From NCBI GenBank assembly GCA_944393745.1, contig CALYBD010000023.1:1-40668 (forward strand): a DNA stretch of 40,668 bases, given 5' to 3'. Of this stretch, positions 6,399 through 16,498 are shown piece after piece. The number at the start of each line of letters is the position of its first letter. The stretch's first letter is position 1. The notes beneath the pieces are model-generated. The model worked only from the letters and a program-made list of their open reading frames with translations. It was not told where the DNA came from and ran no database searches. The DNA is from an uncultured Alphaproteobacteria bacterium. GTDB lineage: Bacteria > Pseudomonadota > Alphaproteobacteria > CAAGCB01 > CAG-977. A program made the translations under genes and the position numbers.

Positions 6399-9300
6399 TT
6401 AAAATGAGTATCTGAACACGGCCGTCAGCGTATGTGATGTATAATCGGGTCGCCATTCCAGATTGTAACCGGCGGAAATGTCCACGTGTTCGCCCAGCAG
6501 GTAAGCAACGGAAGCCCCCAATTCAACGCCCAGCGGATCAAAATCATCGCCTTTGACCGTATAGACGCTGCCGTTGGGCAGATTGACAACGGCATCTTCG
6601 CTTGAAGAAGTCAGATCATACGTCAAAGCGCCCGAAAATTCACTGTGCCATAAAGAGTTATTCTTTTGCGCAAAGTCGTAATTAAAACGAGTTTCGGCAA
6701 CAAACGTCAGAACGTTTGTCGAAATGCTTGAAATATCCTGTCCGATTTCGTCCTGATGCGCATCACGATCGGCGGTAACATACCGCAATCCGACAGCCGG
6801 CGTCCATTTTTCCAGATCTTTTCCGAACATCACCGAAGCCCCGAAAGACGATCCGTCATAGGAATCCGAAAGTATCATGCCGGATAAGTCTTTGTCTTCT
6901 TCATAGGTTAACGAAGTCATGTTCAAAACTGTGCTGACAAACCAATCGGCGGGTTTGTACATACCGTACAGGAAAAACGAATCCCCGGTAACGTCTGTTT
7001 CGCGCTGCAACGTATCCAACGATGTCGTTGTCGAAGCATACCCAATTCCGACGGCAAAGACATCAAACAGCAACGCATCGGCACCAAAAGCAAAACCGTT
7101 CGTATCACCGGAAAATCCGTCCGGTTCGTCGGCAGACAGATAATCCGCGGTATTATAGAACGTTTGCGCCCACATACCGAATTCTTTGGGCTGCGTATAG
7201 TTGGTTTCCCTTTTTGCCCATCTTCTGCGTTCGGTTGTGACTTCGGCTGCCTCCGGACTGCGGGGATCGACACGACGGCGATAGGCCGGACGCGGTCTGG
7301 GCACAGGACGATCATCCTGATCATAATATCCGGCACGGCGATAATAATCCTGCGCCCGCATGAAACGAGAACGATACGGAGATCCGCCCGAACGACCGTA
7401 CATTTTCTGGATTTCCCGGTATGTTCTGGACGAACTGCCCATAGACCCCATCAGACCGTTCAAACGCGCGGACAACGTGTTTGAGATTTTAGACTGCAAC
7501 GCAATCGGCTGGCGTGTCATCGCGCCGGTAACGTCCGGAGCAACAGCCGTCAACGCGTTCAGATATGCTCCTGATCGGCCTGTTCTTTGAGATAAAGCGT
7601 CCAGATGTTCGGCAACATCAAAAATCTTGGTACCGTATTCAAACAGTTCCCCGTCCAGAAAAGCTTCTGCCGTGCCGATTTGATTTTGATTTCCTTTTTC
7701 TTCCTCGGCTACCTGTCCGCCGGTGGACGTCTGAACCAAACGGTAACATAATCCGCTGCCGTTTGTACAGGTTGCGGGCGTTAGTGAATAGCGGTTATTC
7801 TCAAAATTAAACTTTCTGACAACTTCGCCTTCAACCAACTGGAAAACAGATCCTTCTTCTGCCGTCTGCACGCCGTAATCAATTGTCAGATCCAATTTGA
7901 CGTTATTGTTGATAATCAATGTACCGCCGTTCAGAATCAGCCTGCCGTATCCCGTATTGTTGACATTCCCCAGTTCATCGGTTGCTTCCCGAGAAATACG
8001 CATAACGAAATTTGAATTATCATTAAACGTAAAATCACCGACATCAATCGTTAACGCATTGACGTCTATATCCAATGTCCCGCCGGCAGACACATCACCG
8101 TTTGCCAAACTTGCGTCATTTCCGAAAGCAGCCGTTCCCGCCCCGATATGCAAAGCCCCCATATCGGCCGTATCGTTAAAATATACGGATCCGGCATTCG
8201 AAATCTTCAGCGAATTGATTGTCGCCGCCAGATTAAATTCCGCTCTGCCGTCTGCAATCAGAACTTCGTCAATTTCAGCTTGGCCTTCAAACACGGCTGA
8301 AGCCGAATTTAAAATCAATGACGTAAAGTCCGTTTCGGACAAAAACCTCAAAGAACCGTTACCGGCACTGATAACACCTTGGAATTTTTGCGCATTTTCG
8401 AATGTTGCTCCGGCCTGGCCTTCCAGCTGCAACTGGGAATTCTGTGCACCGGTCAGTTTTCCGATCCCTGAAAAATCGGATTCAACGGCAACCGTTACGC
8501 CGTCCGAAATATTAATGGTTCCTTCGACCGAAGAATACTTTAACGATCCGATTTGAGAATCACCGACAAAATCCAAAACACCGGTGCCGATCGTTACGCC
8601 GGCCAGACGTCTTGTTCCTTCGGGGATAGTGGTGGACAATTCCACATTACCCGATCCGGCAATCAGGAAACCTTCGCCGAACACGGCACCGATTTCGCTG
8701 CCGCCTTGGGTAATATGCGTTACATTGATTGTCTTGCCGGGGGCTATTTCTATATGACCGCCATCATTAAAGGCCAATGTCCCGATACTGATATCATTTG
8801 CGAATTTTGCATCACCGCCGGAAACCTTCAGCGTTCCCAGATAAGAAATCGGCGCATTAAATTCCGACCCTGTCTCTTTCAGATTCAAAGTACCGTTCCC
8901 GGTAATTTGATTTGTCCCTTTGGTTATAATTGAACCGACCGTTAACGTTTTTCCGTCCGCAATATTCAGAACCCCGCCGTTGCCGTCGGCAAAATCAATT
9001 GCCCCGATTTCCGCATCTGTCTGAATATGTGCCGTTCCCGTACCGATTTTGATCAATCCGTTAAAAGCGTCTCTCATTGCAAATATGCCGGAAGAATTGC
9101 CGCTTAACAGTAAAGTTCCCGCTCCCGTCAGCCGGTTGTTTTCGTTTACCGTAATGTTATTTGTAATCGTCAGTACGGGTGAACCGGCAGGACTGTTCGA
9201 ATTTTCGCCGATTTGCAGCGTGCCTCCGTTTTCATCAAAGACAACCGATGACAACACCGTATCGGCCGTTAAATGCAATGTCCCGGCAATATCCGCCTGA

Positions 9301-12300
9301 TTAGCCGACCCGCCCGCGAAATTTAATGTTGCTCCGTTTGTAACGGAAATCGTCCCTTTAAGAGTCGAAGCCAACATTGTCGTTGACGTACCTGAAGCAG
9401 AAGAAAGATTGTTTAAATTATTCAAAAAACCGTTCACAGTGACATTTCCGGCCAGCTCTAACGTTCCGTCCCCCGTAATAACGGAAGATACCGTGCTGCC
9501 CAGAGTATTGGAAGAAACTTTTAAAGCCGCGCCGGTTCCGATGACCAGTTGCGCGTTATCCTCCAAAATCAGTCCGTCTTTATTCTCTCCGACGCCCGTT
9601 GACGTATTGATGATATACGCCGTTGCTCCGTTTTGAACCGTTAAATTAGTCAGCCCCTTTAAATCAGAAGCAAATGATCCCGAAGCTCCGGTTCCGGACA
9701 GAATCAATTTTGTTCCGCCGATGCTGTTGCCGGCGCCAACGGTGATGTTTCCGGTTACAGTTGTAGTGTCTGATAAATTCAATGTTCCGGCATCGTCAGA
9801 ATTAAACGAAACATTGCCTATGGTCGCCCCGTAAATATTAACCGTTCCCGACCCGATTTTTAAATTCGCCAAAGACTGAGAGTCGGAGTTTTTAAATGTA
9901 CCGTCTGTTTTTAAAAACAATGTGCCCGTTCCGTAAACGGCTGTATCATTTTTACCGAAAACATCACCAACGGCCAAAATTCCGTTATTAATAACGACAT
10001 TTGCCCCTGAACCGTTTATGGTAAATTTATCAATCTGCGATTCACCGGCGTAATTAAATGTAATCGTTCCGTTTGCGGCGCCAAAATTCAAAGCGCCCAA
10101 ATTCACCAAACCGCCGAAAACGGATCCGTTTCCGCTAATCAGGTTCAAAGTACCTTCACCCTGAACAATATTTCCAGCATTTGTTATAATATTGCATGTT
10201 GCATTCTCGCAACCGTCGGACTGATCGCTTAACTGCAGAGTTGCCTTCGCGTCAATCTGCAAAACACCGCCTTTGGTTGAACTGAATTCAATACTGCCCA
10301 ATCTTGTGACCGAATCACCGGTAATCGTTGCCGTTCCCGTACCGATTTTCAAACCGCCCAACCACTGAAAATTACCGGACGAACCGCCGCTGAAACTGAT
10401 GCTGGTATTATTTAATAATTCCAACGTTCCTTTGCCGCTAATTCCGCCGGATCCCGAAATGACGTCACCGGCCATTCCGCCCTTTGCATCCAGAGCCAGC
10501 GTCCCGCCTTCTTGAATATCAATATTTCCCAAATCATTGTTTTCAAACTTTAAAATATTAACTGTCAGCACACTGCTGCCAATCTCTAAAGTTGTTTTAT
10601 TATTGCCGGTAAAAATCAACGTCCCGATTGTATCGGTCCTGTTCTGAGACGTCAGTCCCGCATACTCAACAGTGACGGCATTTTCTGATCCGTCAAGGAC
10701 AACCGTTCCGAAATTATCAAACTGCCCGTTAAACGTTAACTTATTCGTCACCCGCAGCGTTCCCGTTCCGCTCAGCTTGCTCCAGACCGAAGAAGTGCCG
10801 TTGATGGTTCCCTCACCGACCTGCAATGTTCCGTTAACATTTAATTGCGAACCAAAATACGTCGTTAAATTATCTGCGTTTAAAGAGGCGCCTTCGGCAA
10901 TATTCAATGTGCCGATGGCTTCACTGGCATTTCCCAAATATACCGCTTTAAAATCCGAATTTCCCGCATTGAAATTAACCGCTGACCGAATAACCGTCAG
11001 ATTATTCAGATCCACCCCCTGGGAGGTATTAAAATCAATTTGCGCCCCGGTTTGTGCTTCAACGGATAAATTTGGGCTGCTTAATCTGGTCGATTCATAC
11101 CCGGCCTCATCATCAAAAGTCATCAAAGATCCGGCGGCATACAGCTTTCCTTCCGATGATGTGACGACAAACTTAGATGTATTTTTAATACTGGCGTCTT
11201 CTGCCAACGTTAAAGAGGCATCATCAGATGAATACGTAATCGTTGATCCGGAAAAAAGCAGACTGTTGACATGCAGAGCCGCATAAATATTCATTGAAGC
11301 CCCGTTCGTCAAACTGACGGATTCCGCGTTAACCGAAGAATTAATGGTAATGCTCCCGCCATTAGCCTCTAATCCGGTCAGCAGGGTATTTCCTGAAAAA
11401 ATTGCATTGCCGCCGTGAACCTTAATCGTACCGAAGTCCAGTTCGAAAAAGGTCGCATTGGCGCTATCCGTTAAATCCAAAATCCCCGCCCCGGTTAATT
11501 TTGTTCCATTGGACATTTTAAAGTCTTCTTTAACCGTCAGCGTGCTGCCCGATTGAATATCAAGCGTTCCGGATCCGGAACCGAACGTAAAATAATTAAC
11601 CGTGGACGATGCCGCCAGCCTCATTGCCCCGCCGGCCAGATCCAACGTTCCTGTTTCCCAATTAATTCCCGAAGAAATCGTTATTGTCGGTGAAGAGGTG
11701 TCTTCTCCTAAAAAGCTGATTGTTCCTTCTCCCGAAAAAGTAAACGGCGTATATGCCCCTTGCTCAAAAGAAATACTGCTGCCTTTAAACAACAAGGTGC
11801 TGCCTGATGCAATATTATATTGCCCGCCGGAAATTGTCAGAGCTTGATTACGTTCAGCCGAACCGATTGTTGCCGTAACGGATGAGCTGACATTAAAGAT
11901 GCCGTTTCGAACATATATTGAACCGGTTCCGTTTTTCAGCATTAAAATTTCACCGTTTTTTTTGGAAAAATTAAACGTTCCGTAATTGATAATCAAATCC
12001 CCCGATGAAACAAACGATTGCGCTGTTCCTTTTCCGTCTTTTGAAACTACAACCGTATCTGCGGAAAATCCTTTGTATATTTGTATCCCGTTAGTTGTGC
12101 TATCATTAAATGTCCCGTTATCTATCGTCAGATTTCCGAAATATCCCCCTTCTACATAAGAAGGGGTAACCTTTGTACCGTCGACGTCTATTAGATTGAC
12201 CGTCTCACCTTCACCCAGTTCGCCTTCCAAATAACTGGCAAAATCCCATATCTTGCCGGCATTGCCCGTGCCGTTAAAATTCAATACCGTATCGCCGTTG

Positions 12301-12491
12301 ATCTGACTGATCGTTATGCCACCGTTTCCGCCCTGATAAAAACCGTCATTAATACTATACGTCTGATCCGTAAATCCGATCACCTGCCCCGGTTTTCCGT
12401 TTTCGGGAGTATTTGGTGTCTGCGCCGAAACCGATGATGACCAAAATGTCAAAGCTGTCGTTAAAAACAATAATTTTTTTAAATGTCCCAT
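6399..12491 (-). CDS. Giant classical (type Va) autotransporter, beta-solenoid passenger and C-terminal barrel
   Basis: The 2030-residue protein starts with a Sec signal (MGHLKKLLFLTTALTF, cut near SVSA-QT, about residue 23). The passenger (about 24-1690) is Gly/Thr/Asn/Ser-rich and almost Cys-free, with recurring G-x-GTL-x-L and IG-x-GTA motifs typical of a right-handed beta-solenoid. An arginine-rich linker (about 1700-1760) with PRPRPAYRRR precedes an autotransporter barrel (about 1760-2030), which starts near EFGMWAQTFYN and ends in AVFRYSF, the terminal aromatic needed for BAM insertion. No protease triad or known enzyme domain was recognised in the passenger, so adhesion or self-association is the likeliest role, by inference. 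One Cys pair sits near ATCNII, another near TCTNGSGLCY. It is monocistronic, with a promoter at 12506-12534 and a terminator at 6371-6391. Confidence 0.93.
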   Translation of the reverse strand: MGHLKKLLFLTTALTFWSSSVSAQTPNTPENGKPGQVIGFTDQTYSINDGFYQGGNGGITISQINGDTVLNFNGTGNAGKIWDFASYLEGELGEGETVNLIDVDGTKVTPSYVEGGYFGNLTIDNGTFNDSTTNGIQIYKGFSADTVVVSKDGKGTAQSFVSSGDLIINYGTFNFSKKNGEILMLKNGTGSIYVRNGIFNVSSSVTATIGSAERNQALTISGGQYNIASGSTLLFKGSSISFEQGAYTPFTFSGEGTISFLGEDTSSPTITISSGINWETGTLDLAGGAMRLAASSTVNYFTFGSGSGTLDIQSGSTLTVKEDFKMSNGTKLTGAGILDLTDSANATFFELDFGTIKVHGGNAIFSGNTLLTGLEANGGSITINSSVNAESVSLTNGASMNIYAALHVNSLLFSGSTITYSSDDASLTLAEDASIKNTSKFVVTSSEGKLYAAGSLMTFDDEAGYESTRLSSPNLSVEAQTGAQIDFNTSQGVDLNNLTVIRSAVNFNAGNSDFKAVYLGNASEAIGTLNIAEGASLNADNLTTYFGSQLNVNGTLQVGEGTINGTSSVWSKLSGTGTLRVTNKLTFNGQFDNFGTVVLDGSENAVTVEYAGLTSQNRTDTIGTLIFTGNNKTTLEIGSSVLTVNILKFENNDLGNIDIQEGGTLALDAKGGMAGDVISGSGGISGKGTLELLNNTSISFSGGSSGNFQWLGGLKIGTGTATITGDSVTRLGSIEFSSTKGGVLQIDAKATLQLSDQSDGCENATCNIITNAGNIVQGEGTLNLISGNGSVFGGLVNLGALNFGAANGTITFNYAGESQIDKFTINGSGANVVINNGILAVGDVFGKNDTAVYGTGTLFLKTDGTFKNSDSQSLANLKIGSGTVNIYGATIGNVSFNSDDAGTLNLSDTTTVTGNITVGAGNSIGGTKLILSGTGASGSFASDLKGLTNLTVQNGATAYIINTSTGVGENKDGLILEDNAQLVIGTGAALKVSSNTLGSTVSSVITGDGTLELAGNVTVNGFLNNLNNLSSASGTSTTMLASTLKGTISVTNGATLNFAGGSANQADIAGTLHLTADTVLSSVVFDENGGTLQIGENSNSPAGSPVLTITNNITVNENNRLTGAGTLLLSGNSSGIFAMRDAFNGLIKIGTGTAHIQTDAEIGAIDFADGNGGVLNIADGKTLTVGSIITKGTNQITGNGTLNLKETGSEFNAPISYLGTLKVSGGDAKFANDISIGTLAFNDGGHIEIAPGKTINVTHITQGGSEIGAVFGEGFLIAGSGNVELSTTIPEGTRRLAGVTIGTGVLDFVGDSQIGSLKYSSVEGTINISDGVTVAVESDFSGIGKLTGAQNSQLQLEGQAGATFENAQKFQGVISAGNGSLRFLSETDFTSLILNSASAVFEGQAEIDEVLIADGRAEFNLAATINSLKISNAGSVYFNDTADMGALHIGAGTAAFGNDASLANGDVSAGGTLDIDVNALTIDVGDFTFNDNSNFVMRISREATDELGNVNNTGYGRLILNGGTLIINNNVKLDLTIDYGVQTAEEGSVFQLVEGEVVRKFNFENNRYSLTPATCTNGSGLCYRLVQTSTGGQVAEEEKGNQNQIGTAEAFLDGELFEYGTKIFDVAEHLDALSQRTGRSGAYLNALTAVAPDVTGAMTRQPIALQSKISNTLSARLNGLMGSMGSSSRTYREIQKMYGRSGGSPYRSRFMRAQDYYRRAGYYDQDDRPVPRPRPAYRRRVDPRSPEAAEVTTERRRWAKRETNYTQPKEFGMWAQTFYNTADYLSADEPDGFSGDTNGFAFGADALLFDVFAVGIGYASTTTSLDTLQRETDVTGDSFFLYGMYKPADWFVSTVLNMTSLTYEEDKDLSGMILSDSYDGSSFGASVMFGKDLEKWTPAVGLRYVTADRDAHQDEIGQDISSISTNVLTFVAETRFNYDFAQKNNSLWHSEFSGALTYDLTSSSEDAVVNLPNGSVYTVKGDDFDPLGVELGASVAYLLGEHVDISAGYNLEWRPDYTSHTLTAVFRYSF
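8400..10460 (-). repeat. Imperfect long-period protein repeats in the autotransporter passenger
   Basis: About eight to nine diverged units of roughly 75-115 residues each open with a motif like ISGKGTLELL, VQGEGTLNLI, VYGTGTLFLK, ITGDGTLELA, LTGAGTLLLS or ITGNGTLNLK. Midway through many units there is an LKIGTGTATI-like motif (also LKIGSGTVNI, IKIGTGTAHI, VTIGTGVLDF). The limits are approximate. The DNA itself is not visibly repeated, so the units are old. Confidence 0.65.
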
Positions 12492-12505
12492 GGGGCGGCC
12501 TTTCC

Positions 12506-12534
12506 GGTTAGAAAATCTAAGCGTACACTGTCAA
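12506..12534 (-). promoter_or_regulatory. Promoter of the autotransporter with inverted repeat at the -10 region
   Basis: On the minus strand a perfect -35 TTGACA (12534-12529) is followed, at 16-17 bp, by a weak -10 (TCTAAC or CTAACC, 12512-12506). The inverted repeat TTAGA-AAA-TCTAA (12508-12520) covers the -10 side and could bind a regulator. GGAAAGG precedes the ATG at 12491. Confidence 0.5.
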
Positions 12535-12575
12535 CACGATAAAAGAAAAAAATTAAATAAGTGTGTAAAAATATA

Positions 12576-13322
12576 TCAAAGAAGGGGCTGAAACCGCGCG
12601 GTAATTAAAAATTCGATATTGCCTTCCGGGCCTTTGATCGGGCTTTGGCAGATTCCCTTAACCGTCCAGCCGGGCAAAGTTTCCAACCATTTTCGAACTT
12701 GGTCGCATACACTGTCGTGCAACGCCGGATCGCGCACGACGCCGTTCTTACCGACTTGGTATTTTTCCACTTCAAACTGCGGCTTGATCAGCGCAATTAA
12801 AGAAGCACCGCTTTTTTTGGCAAAAGACAACGGTACCGGCAGCACGTTTTCCAGCCGGATAAAGCTGGTATCACACACGATCAAATCAACCGGTTCGGGA
12901 ATTTGCGCCGCGGTCAGATATCGCGCATTCGTCCTTTCCAGCACGACGACGCGTTCATCGACACGCAGCTTTTGCGCCAGCTGACCGTAACCGACGTCAA
13001 CGGCGTATACTCTGGCAGCGCCGCGGGACAACAGCACGTCCGTAAATCCCCCTGTCGAACACCCGACGTCCAGACAAACAAATCCTGCCGGATCAATTCC
13101 GGATTCGTCCAATCCTTTGACCAGTTTTAATCCTCCGCGCGATACCCACGGAAACTCTTTTCCTTTTACGCGCAGAATCGTTTCGGATTTCAACATTTCT
13201 CCGGCTTTGTCAATCCGCCGGGTTCCCGCCAAAACAACGCCGGCCATAATCAAAGCCTGCGCTTTGGCCGTATTTTCGGCCAGTCCCTGCTCCACCAGCA
13301 GAAAATCTGCCCGCTTTTTCAT
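12576..13322 (-). CDS. tlyA: TlyA-family rRNA 2'-O-methyltransferase (S4 + FtsJ-like domains)
   Basis: This 248-residue cytoplasmic protein has an N-terminal S4 RNA-binding domain (KKRADFLLVEQGLAENTAKA) and a Rossmann methyltransferase domain. The SAM site is LDVGCSTGGFTDVLLSRGAA, followed by YAVDVGYGQL; KPQFE lies further on. Characterised TlyA proteins 2'-O-methylate cytidines in rRNA; some homologues are also called haemolysins. I take the ATG at 13322 as start; a TTG three bases upstream is possible but lies directly against the dxs stop at 13326. It is the last gene of the xseB-ispA-dxs-tlyA operon, an order common in Alphaproteobacteria. No hairpin terminator is visible downstream before the autotransporter promoter. 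Confidence 0.9.
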   Translation of the reverse strand: MKKRADFLLVEQGLAENTAKAQALIMAGVVLAGTRRIDKAGEMLKSETILRVKGKEFPWVSRGGLKLVKGLDESGIDPAGFVCLDVGCSTGGFTDVLLSRGAARVYAVDVGYGQLAQKLRVDERVVVLERTNARYLTAAQIPEPVDLIVCDTSFIRLENVLPVPLSFAKKSGASLIALIKPQFEVEKYQVGKNGVVRDPALHDSVCDQVRKWLETLPGWTVKGICQSPIKGPEGNIEFLITARFQPLL

Positions 13323-13325
13323 CAA

Positions 13326-15251
13326 TTATCCGATCATTGCCGCAACGGCATTCGCAATTGAACGCGCGTTTAATCCCGCCAATTCGTACTGACGTTCTAT
13401 TGTTGCCTGTTCGATAAAAGAATCCGGCATGGTAAGAAAGCGCACTTTTGTTTTTTCCAGCAAACCGTTGTTCGCCAGCCAGGTCATGATCAAAGAACCG
13501 AAACCGCCCTGCACGCCTTCTTCGACAACGGCCAGAGCCTGGTGCCCTTCAACCAGTTCGCGCAACAAAGCTTCGTCAAACGGCTTGGCGAAACGCGCGT
13601 CCGCCACCGTTGCCGAAATGCCTTCCAACGCCAGCATGTCCGCCGCAGACAAGCAGGCTTCCAACCGAGTACCCAAGCTTAAAATCGCCACGCGATTGCC
13701 TTCGCGCAAAATACGCCCTTTGCCGATTTTTAACGGTTCAAAATTTTCGGGCATGTCCGGCAAAACGCCTGCCCCGCGCGGATAACGCACCGCAGACGGC
13801 GCATCGTCAATTCCTGCCATCGTGGCCAACATTCTTTGCAGTTCTTCCTGATCTGCCGGAGCCATGACGATCATATTCGGAATCGGGCACAGCATTGCCA
13901 AATCAAACGCGCCGTGATGCGTTGCGCCGTCTTCGCCGACAAAGCCCGCCCGGTCTATTGCAAAACGCACGGGCAGTTTTTGCAAAGCAACATCATGCAG
14001 TACCTGATCATACGCCCTTTGCAAAAAGCTGGAATACAACGCGACAAAAGGCTTTATTCCTTCACACGCCAGCCCCGCGGCAAAGGTTACGGCATGCTGT
14101 TCGGCAATCCCGACGTCAAAGAAACGATCCGGAAATTTTTCGGCAAAAGTGTCCAGCCCCGTCCCTGACGGCATGGCTGCGGTAATGGCGGCAATTTTTT
14201 TATCCTGCTGTGCCAAAGCAACAATCGTGTCGGAAAAAACCTGCGTAAAGGTCGGACGCGTACTTTTTTTGGGGTGAAATTCCCCTGTTTCAATATCAAA
14301 TCCCGTCACGCCGTGATATTTGGACGGCCATTTTTCCGCCGGCCCGTACCCTTTGCCTTTGTGCGTAACGACATGAACCAGAATAGGACAGTCTTCGCCC
14401 ACATCGCGAATGTTTGTTAAAATCGGGATTAACTGTTCAAAACTGTGTCCGTCAAGCGGACCGACATAGTAAAATCCCAATTCCTCAAACAACGTTCCGC
14501 CGGTAACAAACCCTTTGGCATGACGTTCCGCCTTTAATGCCGTATTTTTGACAAACTGCGGCAACCGGGACGCCATATCCAGCGCGACCTGACGCAGGCT
14601 CATATACGGTTTGGAAGAAATCAACTGCGACAAATGATGACTTAACGCGCCGACCGGACGCGCAATCGACATATCGTTATCGTTTAAAATAACAATCAGA
14701 CGGGAATTTTTTGACCCGGCATTATTTAAAGCCTCAAACGCCATGCCGGCACTCATTGATCCGTCACCGATCACACTGATCACATTGTTTTTATGATGCT
14801 GCAGATCCCGTCCCGCCGCCATGCCGACCGCCGCGGATATAGACGTGGAGCTGTGCCCCGCCCCGAACGGATCGTATTCGCTTTCGGATCGTTTTGTAAA
14901 ACCCGATAATCCGTTCGCCTGACGCAGTGCCGAAAAACGATTTTTCCGACCGGTCAGCAGTTTATGTGCATAACATTGATGCCCGACGTCCCAAATCAGC
15001 TTGTCTTCGGGCGTATTAAAGACGTAATGCAAAGCGATGGTTAATTCCACAACCCCCAGACTGGCGCCCAGATGTCCGCCGGTTGAAGAAACGACGCGAA
15101 TAATCTCTTGCCTGATTTCCTCTGCCAGATACGGCAGATCTTCCAACGGCAGATTGCGCACGTCCGCCGGAGATTTAATCGAATCCAACAACGGGAAATC
15201 AACCTTTCGATTTTTCTGTTCGTTTTCCGTTGTTTTTTTTCTTTTGCTCAT
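13326..15251 (-). CDS. dxs: 1-deoxy-D-xylulose-5-phosphate synthase
   Basis: Dxs condenses pyruvate and glyceraldehyde 3-phosphate to DXP with thiamine diphosphate, the first step of the MEP isoprenoid pathway. The 641 residues are a full-length enzyme. Visible motifs are [20 protein letters not shown] and [16 protein letters not shown] in the N-terminal part, the ThDP-binding [18 protein letters not shown], and [18 protein letters not shown] and [19 protein letters not shown] in the Pyr domain. The start ATG overlaps the ispA stop as ATGA (15248-15251), so translation is coupled, and tlyA follows after three bases. Together with ispG in this window and ispA upstream it supplies farnesyl-type precursors for undecaprenyl phosphate and quinones. 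Confidence 0.97.
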   Translation of the reverse strand: MSKRKKTTENEQKNRKVDFPLLDSIKSPADVRNLPLEDLPYLAEEIRQEIIRVVSSTGGHLGASLGVVELTIALHYVFNTPEDKLIWDVGHQCYAHKLLTGRKNRFSALRQANGLSGFTKRSESEYDPFGAGHSSTSISAAVGMAAGRDLQHHKNNVISVIGDGSMSAGMAFEALNNAGSKNSRLIVILNDNDMSIARPVGALSHHLSQLISSKPYMSLRQVALDMASRLPQFVKNTALKAERHAKGFVTGGTLFEELGFYYVGPLDGHSFEQLIPILTNIRDVGEDCPILVHVVTHKGKGYGPAEKWPSKYHGVTGFDIETGEFHPKKSTRPTFTQVFSDTIVALAQQDKKIAAITAAMPSGTGLDTFAEKFPDRFFDVGIAEQHAVTFAAGLACEGIKPFVALYSSFLQRAYDQVLHDVALQKLPVRFAIDRAGFVGEDGATHHGAFDLAMLCPIPNMIVMAPADQEELQRMLATMAGIDDAPSAVRYPRGAGVLPDMPENFEPLKIGKGRILREGNRVAILSLGTRLEACLSAADMLALEGISATVADARFAKPFDEALLRELVEGHQALAVVEEGVQGGFGSLIMTWLANNGLLEKTKVRFLTMPDSFIEQATIERQYELAGLNARSIANAVAAMIG

Positions 15252-16138
15252 GAACGGCGTTCCACGATAAAACGAGCCAATTCGCGCAACAGATCGGCTT
15301 TTTCGTCAAAGCATTCCAAAGAAGCGATCGCCTGATAAGACAAAGCGTCCGCCTGTTCCTTTGCTTTTTCCAATCCCAGTAAAGAAATAAACGTTGCCTT
15401 GTGCGCGTCCAAATCTTTACGTACGGCTTTTCCCATCGAATCCGCGTCGCCTTCCACGTCCAGGATATCATCGGTAATCTGAAAAGCCAGACCGATATCG
15501 CGCGCATAATCTTTTAAGACTTGCCTGTCTTCATAAGACGCTTTGCCCATAATTGCGCCGGCTTCACAGGCGAAAGCAAACAAGCGCCCCGTTTTCATCT
15601 GCTGCAAACGGATAATGCCGGGCATATCCATGTCGTCCATCTGTTCGGCCAGAATATCCAGCATCTGCCCGCCGATCATGCCGTTCATGCCGGCTGCTTT
15701 GGACAATTCGGCAATCAGCTGACAGCGCACGGCCGGTTCAAACAGGCATTCGTCCGCGGCAATCACGCCGAAAGCACGGGTCAGCAGCCCGTCACCGGCT
15801 AAAATAGCCGTCGCTTCGTCAAATTTTTTATGGCAAGTCGGCTGTCCGCGACGCATATCGTCATTGTCCATCGCCGGCAGATCATCATGAATCAGCGAAT
15901 AACAATGCACCATTTCCAATGCCACGGCAACGCGCAAAGCCCTGTTTTTTTCAATACCGAACAATTCGGCACTCTGCATAACCAAAAAAGGCCTTAAACA
16001 TTTTCCGCCGGCCAGAACGGAATAACGCATTGCCTCTATTACGCGGCGTTCCGGCGTATTCGGCAAAGGAAGCAGTCTGTCAAGTTCGGCCGCGACTTCG
16101 GCAGCGGTTTCTTTGATGGCGGCAGATAAGTTAGGCAT
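15248..16138 (-). CDS. ispA: Farnesyl diphosphate synthase (polyprenyl synthetase)
   Basis: IspA adds isopentenyl diphosphate to dimethylallyl and geranyl diphosphate to make farnesyl diphosphate. The 296-residue form carries the first aspartate-rich motif in [13 protein letters not shown], the second in [13 protein letters not shown], and [10 protein letters not shown]. The frame is open to 16171, but I choose ATG at 16138. GGAG lies eight bases upstream, overlapping the xseB stop, whereas the longer start would lie inside xseB. It sits four bases after xseB and overlaps dxs by 4 bp, the classic xseB-ispA-dxs arrangement. Product chain length (C15 versus C20) is inferred from family and context. 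Confidence 0.94.
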   Translation of the reverse strand: MPNLSAAIKETAAEVAAELDRLLPLPNTPERRVIEAMRYSVLAGGKCLRPFLVMQSAELFGIEKNRALRVAVALEMVHCYSLIHDDLPAMDNDDMRRGQPTCHKKFDEATAILAGDGLLTRAFGVIAADECLFEPAVRCQLIAELSKAAGMNGMIGGQMLDILAEQMDDMDMPGIIRLQQMKTGRLFAFACEAGAIMGKASYEDRQVLKDYARDIGLAFQITDDILDVEGDADSMGKAVRKDLDAHKATFISLLGLEKAKEQADALSYQAIASLECFDEKADLLRELARFIVERRS

Positions 16139-16142
16139 CGGT

Positions 16143-16421
16143 TTACTCCATTGCAGCAGGGGTGAATCCAACGGCTTCTCCGTTTAAAGAAGCCGTAATC
16201 TGATCTATTTTGGAACGGGCGTCCGAAAGCTTTTTTTCACAATGGCGGCGCAGCAGCATACCGCGTTCATAAAAATCAATGGCTTCGTCCAGCTTAACCT
16301 TTCCGGTTTCCAGCCGGCGAACGATATCTTCCAAAGCGTTCAGCGCTTCTTCAAAGCTCATTTTTTCAATAGCTTCCGCCGTTTGTACGCCGCTTTGATC
16401 ATCGCTTTGTGTGTCGCCCAT
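16143..16421 (-). CDS. xseB: Exodeoxyribonuclease VII small subunit
   Basis: This 92-residue protein is the small subunit of exonuclease VII, which degrades single-stranded DNA with the XseA large subunit (not in the window). The family core MSFEEALNALEDIVRRLE, then KLDEAIDFYERGMLLRRHC, occupies about residues 21-63; the first 20 residues are a polar extension. AAAGGAAAAAAGA precedes the ATG. It heads the operon with ispA, dxs and tlyA. The 77-bp gap to the lpxL-like gene upstream on the same strand is AT-rich with no clear terminator, so read-through from the lipid A genes is possible. Confidence 0.93.
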   Translation of the reverse strand: MGDTQSDDQSGVQTAEAIEKMSFEEALNALEDIVRRLETGKVKLDEAIDFYERGMLLRRHCEKKLSDARSKIDQITASLNGEAVGFTPAAME

Positions 16422-16498
16422 TCTTTTTTCCTTTAAAAAAAAATCAAAAACTTTCTTTAATTTTAAGCACTAATCACGCCCGCAGGTCAAAGATTTTT

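Noticed and set aside
7897-8556. 219-residue plus-strand open frame antisense to the autotransporter
   Set aside because: It and several others (such as 10672-11286) arise because the Gly/Thr/Asn-rich passenger codons leave the opposite strand free of stops; no ribosome site, signal or family pattern is seen.
16422-16498. Small RNA or terminator between the lpxL-like gene and xseB
   Set aside because: The 77 bp are AT-rich with no stable hairpin followed by a T run.
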